Assembly (NCBI GenBank): GCA_902765225.1
Contig: CACWYV010000001.1
Location: 1 to 64,000, forward strand
Source of the DNA: Candidatus Avelusimicrobium intestinale
GTDB taxonomy: Bacteria; Elusimicrobiota; Elusimicrobia; Elusimicrobiales; Elusimicrobiaceae
Direction: 5' to 3'
DNA length: 64,000 nucleotides
This document shows, in pieces, positions 61,667 through 64,000 of this stretch (position 1 is the first letter of the stretch; each line of letters begins with the position of its first letter). Both the position numbers and the translations under genes were made by a program. The notes below the pieces were generated by a model. That model was not told where the DNA came from. It saw only the letters and a list, made by a program, of their open reading frames with translations, and searched no databases.

Positions 61667-62794
61667 ATGATTAAAAACCCGTTTTCCGATGAAATCTATT
61701 TGCGCCGTACCCATCCGCACGTCCCGGATTTGCGGGATGAATACTTCCGCGACCAAACCAAAATTATTCACTCGTTACCGTTCCGGCGGTTGAAACACAA
61801 AACGCAGGTTTTCTTTGCCCCGGACAACGACCACATTTGCACCCGCATTGAACACGTGTTACACGTGGCTACGATTGCAGCCACTATTTGCCGGGGTCTC
61901 AACAAAAGCGGCCGGTGGAATTTAAGCGAAGATTTAGCTTATGCCATCGGGCTCGGCCACGATATCGGCCATGCTCCTTTCGGGCATGAAGGAGAACGGG
62001 CCATCAACGTATGCTTGGCCCCCAAAGGCAAACGCTTTTCGCACGAGTCCAACGGGTACCGCGTGGTAGAACATTTGGCTAATTACGGCGAAGGGCTGAA
62101 TTTAACTTTTGCCGTGAAAGACGGGATTATTTGTCATTGCGGGGAAGATTACGCCAACAACCAACTCCGCCCCACCACTACGCCCAACGATTTGGAAAGC
62201 ATTTCCGGGCGCAATCAAATGCCCTCTACCTACGAAGGATGTATCGTACGTTTGGCCGATAAAATTGCTTATTTGGGCCGCGATATTGAAGATGCCATCA
62301 AGGCAGATATCATCACCGCGGACGATATTCCGCAAAACGTGCGCCGGGAACTGGGAGAGCGCAACGGAGAAATTATCAATACCCTCACGTTGGACCTCAT
62401 TGGTCATTCCCAAGGACGGGATTATATTGGATTTTCCGACGAAAAATTTGAACTACTCTCCCAACTGCGCCGTTTCAACCACGAACGCATTTACGACAAC
62501 GAACAAATGCGCCAACGCAAAGAAACCATTACCAAATGTATCCGCGATTTGTTTGATTACTTCCACCGGATTTTTGAGCGGTACGGCTTTCAGTACGAAT
62601 CTTACGAAAAAGAAGGCAAACAAACGGCCCATAATTTTGCCAATTATATGTATTCTATGCGCAAAGTCTACGGGCAAGACGAAACAAAACTGGATGACAT
62701 CATTGCCGACTTTGTGGCCGGAATGACCGATTCCTACGCGCTGGATGTAATGGAAGACGTCATCTTACCTAATTCCATTAAGTTTTTACGGTAA
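61667..62794 (+). CDS. dgt: dGTP triphosphohydrolase-like HD protein
   Basis: 375 aa. RDEYFRDQTKIIHSLPFRRLKHKTQVF and HICTRIEHVLHVATIAATICRGL (first metal His), GLGHDIGHAPFGHEGERA (HD motif) and CIVRLADKIAYLGRDIEDA (distal Asp) give a complete HD site. It is the dGTPase type that cuts dNTPs to nucleoside and triphosphate; some relatives act on several dNTPs. ATG 61667 begins the conserved part and fits the promoter; the frame stays open upstream into the coaD region. A terminator follows. Confidence 0.92.
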   Translation: MIKNPFSDEIYLRRTHPHVPDLRDEYFRDQTKIIHSLPFRRLKHKTQVFFAPDNDHICTRIEHVLHVATIAATICRGLNKSGRWNLSEDLAYAIGLGHDIGHAPFGHEGERAINVCLAPKGKRFSHESNGYRVVEHLANYGEGLNLTFAVKDGIICHCGEDYANNQLRPTTTPNDLESISGRNQMPSTYEGCIVRLADKIAYLGRDIEDAIKADIITADDIPQNVRRELGERNGEIINTLTLDLIGHSQGRDYIGFSDEKFELLSQLRRFNHERIYDNEQMRQRKETITKCIRDLFDYFHRIFERYGFQYESYEKEGKQTAHNFANYMYSMRKVYGQDETKLDDIIADFVAGMTDSYALDVMEDVILPNSIKFLR

Positions 62795-62810
62795 AAATTC
62801 CCTCATAGCA

Positions 62811-62837
62811 AAAGGCCCCGGCGTAACCGGGGCCTTT
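62811..62837. terminator. Bidirectional terminator after dgt
   Basis: AAAGGCCCCGG (62811-62821) pairs with CCGGGGCCTTT (62827-62837). It lies between the convergent dgt and hypothetical genes. Confidence 0.88.
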
Positions 62838-62857
62838 GTGTTTCCGGGTAGGAGGTT

Positions 62858-63466
62858 TTATTTGAACAAGTACGGGGTATATATCTTGAAATAGTCAATA
62901 ACTTGATGCATACCGGGAACTTTCTCGTTGGCCAACGCCGCCTGCACAATGCTGCGTCCGCCGGCAAAGCTCAATTCACGCACGAGGGCCATTTTTACGG
63001 GAAGTACAAATTTCATGGCACCGCCGGCTTCCATGGCTGCGTACGCTTCGCGCACGGCCACATCCAACTGGGTTCCCTCATACAATTTAAAAAACACATT
63101 GGCATCAAATTGCTCCGGATGCACCACGCTGTAATTGACGTAACGCATAAACGGAGTTTCCCCCATTTGGTTACGGCTATTAAGAAGTTCAAACAACAGC
63201 GCCCGGTCTTTTTCCCGCACGCGCGCGGACAAGGTTTGCAACGTATATACATCTTGCACATAGTGGAACACATTGTTACCAAACCGGTCCGTTGCTTTTA
63301 ACAAACTCTCATCTTTCAAAAAAGCAATATCCAACGTGCGGCCTTCCTGCACAATTTTTAAGAAGGCTTCTTCTTTGGCTTTTTGCGGCATATCTTCCGC
63401 AATCGTCTCTGCCTGTGCCGATACAAACCCGGCTAAAATAAATAAAGTAAAAAATATCTTTTTCAT
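62858..63466 (-). CDS. Secreted hypothetical protein, possible ankyrin-like helices, member of the dyad regulon
   Basis: 202 aa. Signal peptide MKKIFFTLFILAGFVSAQAE. I do not recognise the family. The middle has two segments that resemble degenerate ankyrin repeats (DRFGNNVFHYVQD and NQMGETPFMRYVN, about residues 62-115), and the rest is helical (LFELL, FKLYEGTQLDVAVREAYAAME). GGGGG lies 4 bases before the ATG. The promoter upstream has the same dyad boxes and spacing as the ChaN-like genes 22 kb away, so a shared role is likely. Last residues are YTPYLFK. Confidence 0.75.
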   Translation of the reverse strand: MKKIFFTLFILAGFVSAQAETIAEDMPQKAKEEAFLKIVQEGRTLDIAFLKDESLLKATDRFGNNVFHYVQDVYTLQTLSARVREKDRALLFELLNSRNQMGETPFMRYVNYSVVHPEQFDANVFFKLYEGTQLDVAVREAYAAMEAGGAMKFVLPVKMALVRELSFAGGRSIVQAALANEKVPGMHQVIDYFKIYTPYLFK

Positions 63467-63489
63467 ATGTCCCCCGCCTGCTTACCTAT

Positions 63490-63579
63490 ATCTTATGTTC
63501 TTTTGAGTGATTTTACGAGGGTCTTAAGACCTACGTTTAGAGGTTTTTGGACCTAGGTAAAAATAGGTCTAAAGACCTA
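63490..63579 (-). promoter_or_regulatory. Triple-dyad operator and promoter of the secreted hypothetical gene
   Basis: On the minus strand: box TAGGTCTTTAGACCTA (63564-63579, perfect dyad), degenerate box TAGGTCCAAAAACCTC (63540-63555), box GGTCTTAAGACC inside 63519-63532 abutting a poor -35 TCGTAA (63513-63518), 17-bp spacer, and -10 TAAGAT (63490-63495). Box-to-promoter spacing is the same as at 34269-34336. Centres are 24 and 22 bp apart. Confidence 0.8.
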
Positions 63580-63626
63580 TTTGCAGATAGGCGGTAAAAG
63601 GCCCCTTAGCAGTTTCCCAACACACA

Positions 63627-63656
63627 TAAAAAACCCCCGGCTTATTCCAGGGGTTT
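63627..63656 (-). terminator. Terminator of tRNA-Gly
   Basis: On the minus strand AAACCCCTGG, a short loop and CCGGGGGTTTTTT. The stem contains one T-G wobble pair that only works on this strand, which supports minus-strand termination. Confidence 0.85.
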
Positions 63657-63659
63657 AAA

Positions 63660-63733
63660 TGGAGCGGGCGAAGAGAATCGAACTCTCGTCTCAACCTTGG
63701 CAAGGTCGCGTTCTACCATTGAACCACGCCCGC
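63660..63733 (-). tRNA. tRNA-Gly (anticodon GCC)
   Basis: Complete cloverleaf. Acceptor GCGGGCG (63727-63733) pairs with CGCCCGC (63664-63670), discriminator T (63663) and an encoded CCA (63660-63662). D arm with GTTCAATGGTAGAAC, anticodon loop TTGCCAA in stem CGACC/GGTTG, T arm GAGAGTTCGATTCTC. The anticodon GCC reads GGC and GGU. Confidence 0.97.
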
Positions 63734-63759
63734 AGAAATCCTCTCCTGCCAACGGATAT

Positions 63760-63789
63760 ATTATAGCAAATGTACCGCCGGTTGCACAA
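63760..63789 (-). promoter_or_regulatory. Promoter of tRNA-Gly
   Basis: TTGTGC (63784-63789), 18-bp spacer, TATAAT (63760-63765) preceded by TGC (extended -10), on the minus strand about 27 bases before the tRNA. Confidence 0.65.
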
Positions 63790-63791
63790 AT

Positions 63792-64000
63792 TTATTTTTT
63801 ACCCGCACGGCCGGTCTTCCGCGAGGACGGAGCCGGGGCCGTGGCGGGTACAGCCGGTGCAGTACCCGATAGCAATACGCCGGCAATGGATTTTAAGTAT
63901 GTGTTTTCCCGTACGGCTTGTTGTACACCCGGATTGAACCGCAAATCATTCAATACGGCATTGCTGCGAATGACGGCCAACGCCTCTTGCGGACGGTCGC
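63792..64000 (-). CDS. C-terminal end of an unrecognised protein
   Basis: The frame is open from the window edge to a TAA at 63792-63794; the start lies outside. The visible 68 residues have a helical part with ALAVIRSNAVLNDLRFNPGVQQAVRENTYLKSIAG, then an Ala/Pro/Val-rich low-complexity tail ending RKTGRAGKK. I do not recognise it. An in-frame TTG at 63980 is internal, not the start, because the frame continues upstream as DRPQEA. Confidence 0.65.
   Translation of the reverse strand, partial: DRPQEALAVIRSNAVLNDLRFNPGVQQAVRENTYLKSIAGVLLSGTAPAVPATAPAPSSRKTGRAGKK

Overview
The window reads as an ordinary chromosomal segment of a Gram-negative (diderm), fermentative anaerobe. Signs of this are several lipoproteins with lipoboxes, a small outer-membrane barrel-like protein, pseudopilins with a prepilin peptidase, a Na+-pumping biotin-dependent decarboxylase (oadGAB with birA), NifS/NifU Fe-S assembly, and no respiratory-chain genes. 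My best guess is a host-associated member of the phylum Elusimicrobiota. This is an inference from gene style (many short pseudopilins, Bat/MoxR cluster, decarboxylase pump), not something a single marker proves. No insertion sequences, phage genes or CRISPR arrays are visible, and gene density is very high with many 4-bp ATGA overlaps.

Layout. 1-3.2 kb (minus): tatD, a lipoprotein, a pyrimidine-nucleoside phosphorylase and the start of a pseudopilin gene. 3.3-7.6 kb (plus): a HIT protein, then the classic rpsU-dnaG-rpoD macromolecular synthesis operon with a hairpin after rpsU. 7.6-8.3 kb: an ankyrin-repeat lipoprotein with a recent 198-bp internal duplication. 8.4-21.0 kb (minus): one very long run moxR, DUF58, BatD-like, batA, batB, batC, batD, batE, gmhA, rpiB, pgi, miaB, pilZ. 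21.3-34.2 kb (minus): gpmI, exonuclease, DUF3307-like protein, orphan sensor kinase; then hpt, ftsH, glmM, pdxJ, glmS, nnrD and an alpha/beta hydrolase.

34.3-41.0 kb (plus) is the unusual part. Four divergent paralogues encode secreted proteins with a ChaN/Tiki-superfamily-like core (GExH, RNxQWAxYI and GxGHL motifs), in three transcription units. Each unit is preceded by the same promoter architecture: two GGTC-NNNN-GACC dyads with centres exactly 24 bp apart, the second abutting a weak -35 box, then a 17-bp spacer and a -10 box. A fifth promoter of the same kind, with three dyads, drives an unrelated secreted protein at 62.9-63.5 kb. This looks like an undescribed regulon of exported proteins controlled by an unknown activator-type regulator.

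41.1-50.0 kb: prepilin peptidase, a pseudopilin, an M20 peptidase, a Nif3-like protein, a cell-wall amidase (plus), an outer-membrane protein, nth and a zinc/manganese ABC importer. 50.1-64 kb: an EamA exporter, birA-oadG-oadA-oadB, dusB, two tandem UshA-type proteins (one has lost the metal-binding residues), nifU-nifS, coaD, a dGTPase-like HD hydrolase, the regulon member, tRNA-Gly(GCC) and the 3' end of an unrecognised gene.

A second general feature is that many genes (tatD, HIT, znuA, birA, dgt and three of the secreted paralogues) have a good -10 hexamer only 6-8 bp before the start codon and no Shine-Dalgarno sequence, so they are probably made from leaderless or nearly leaderless mRNAs.
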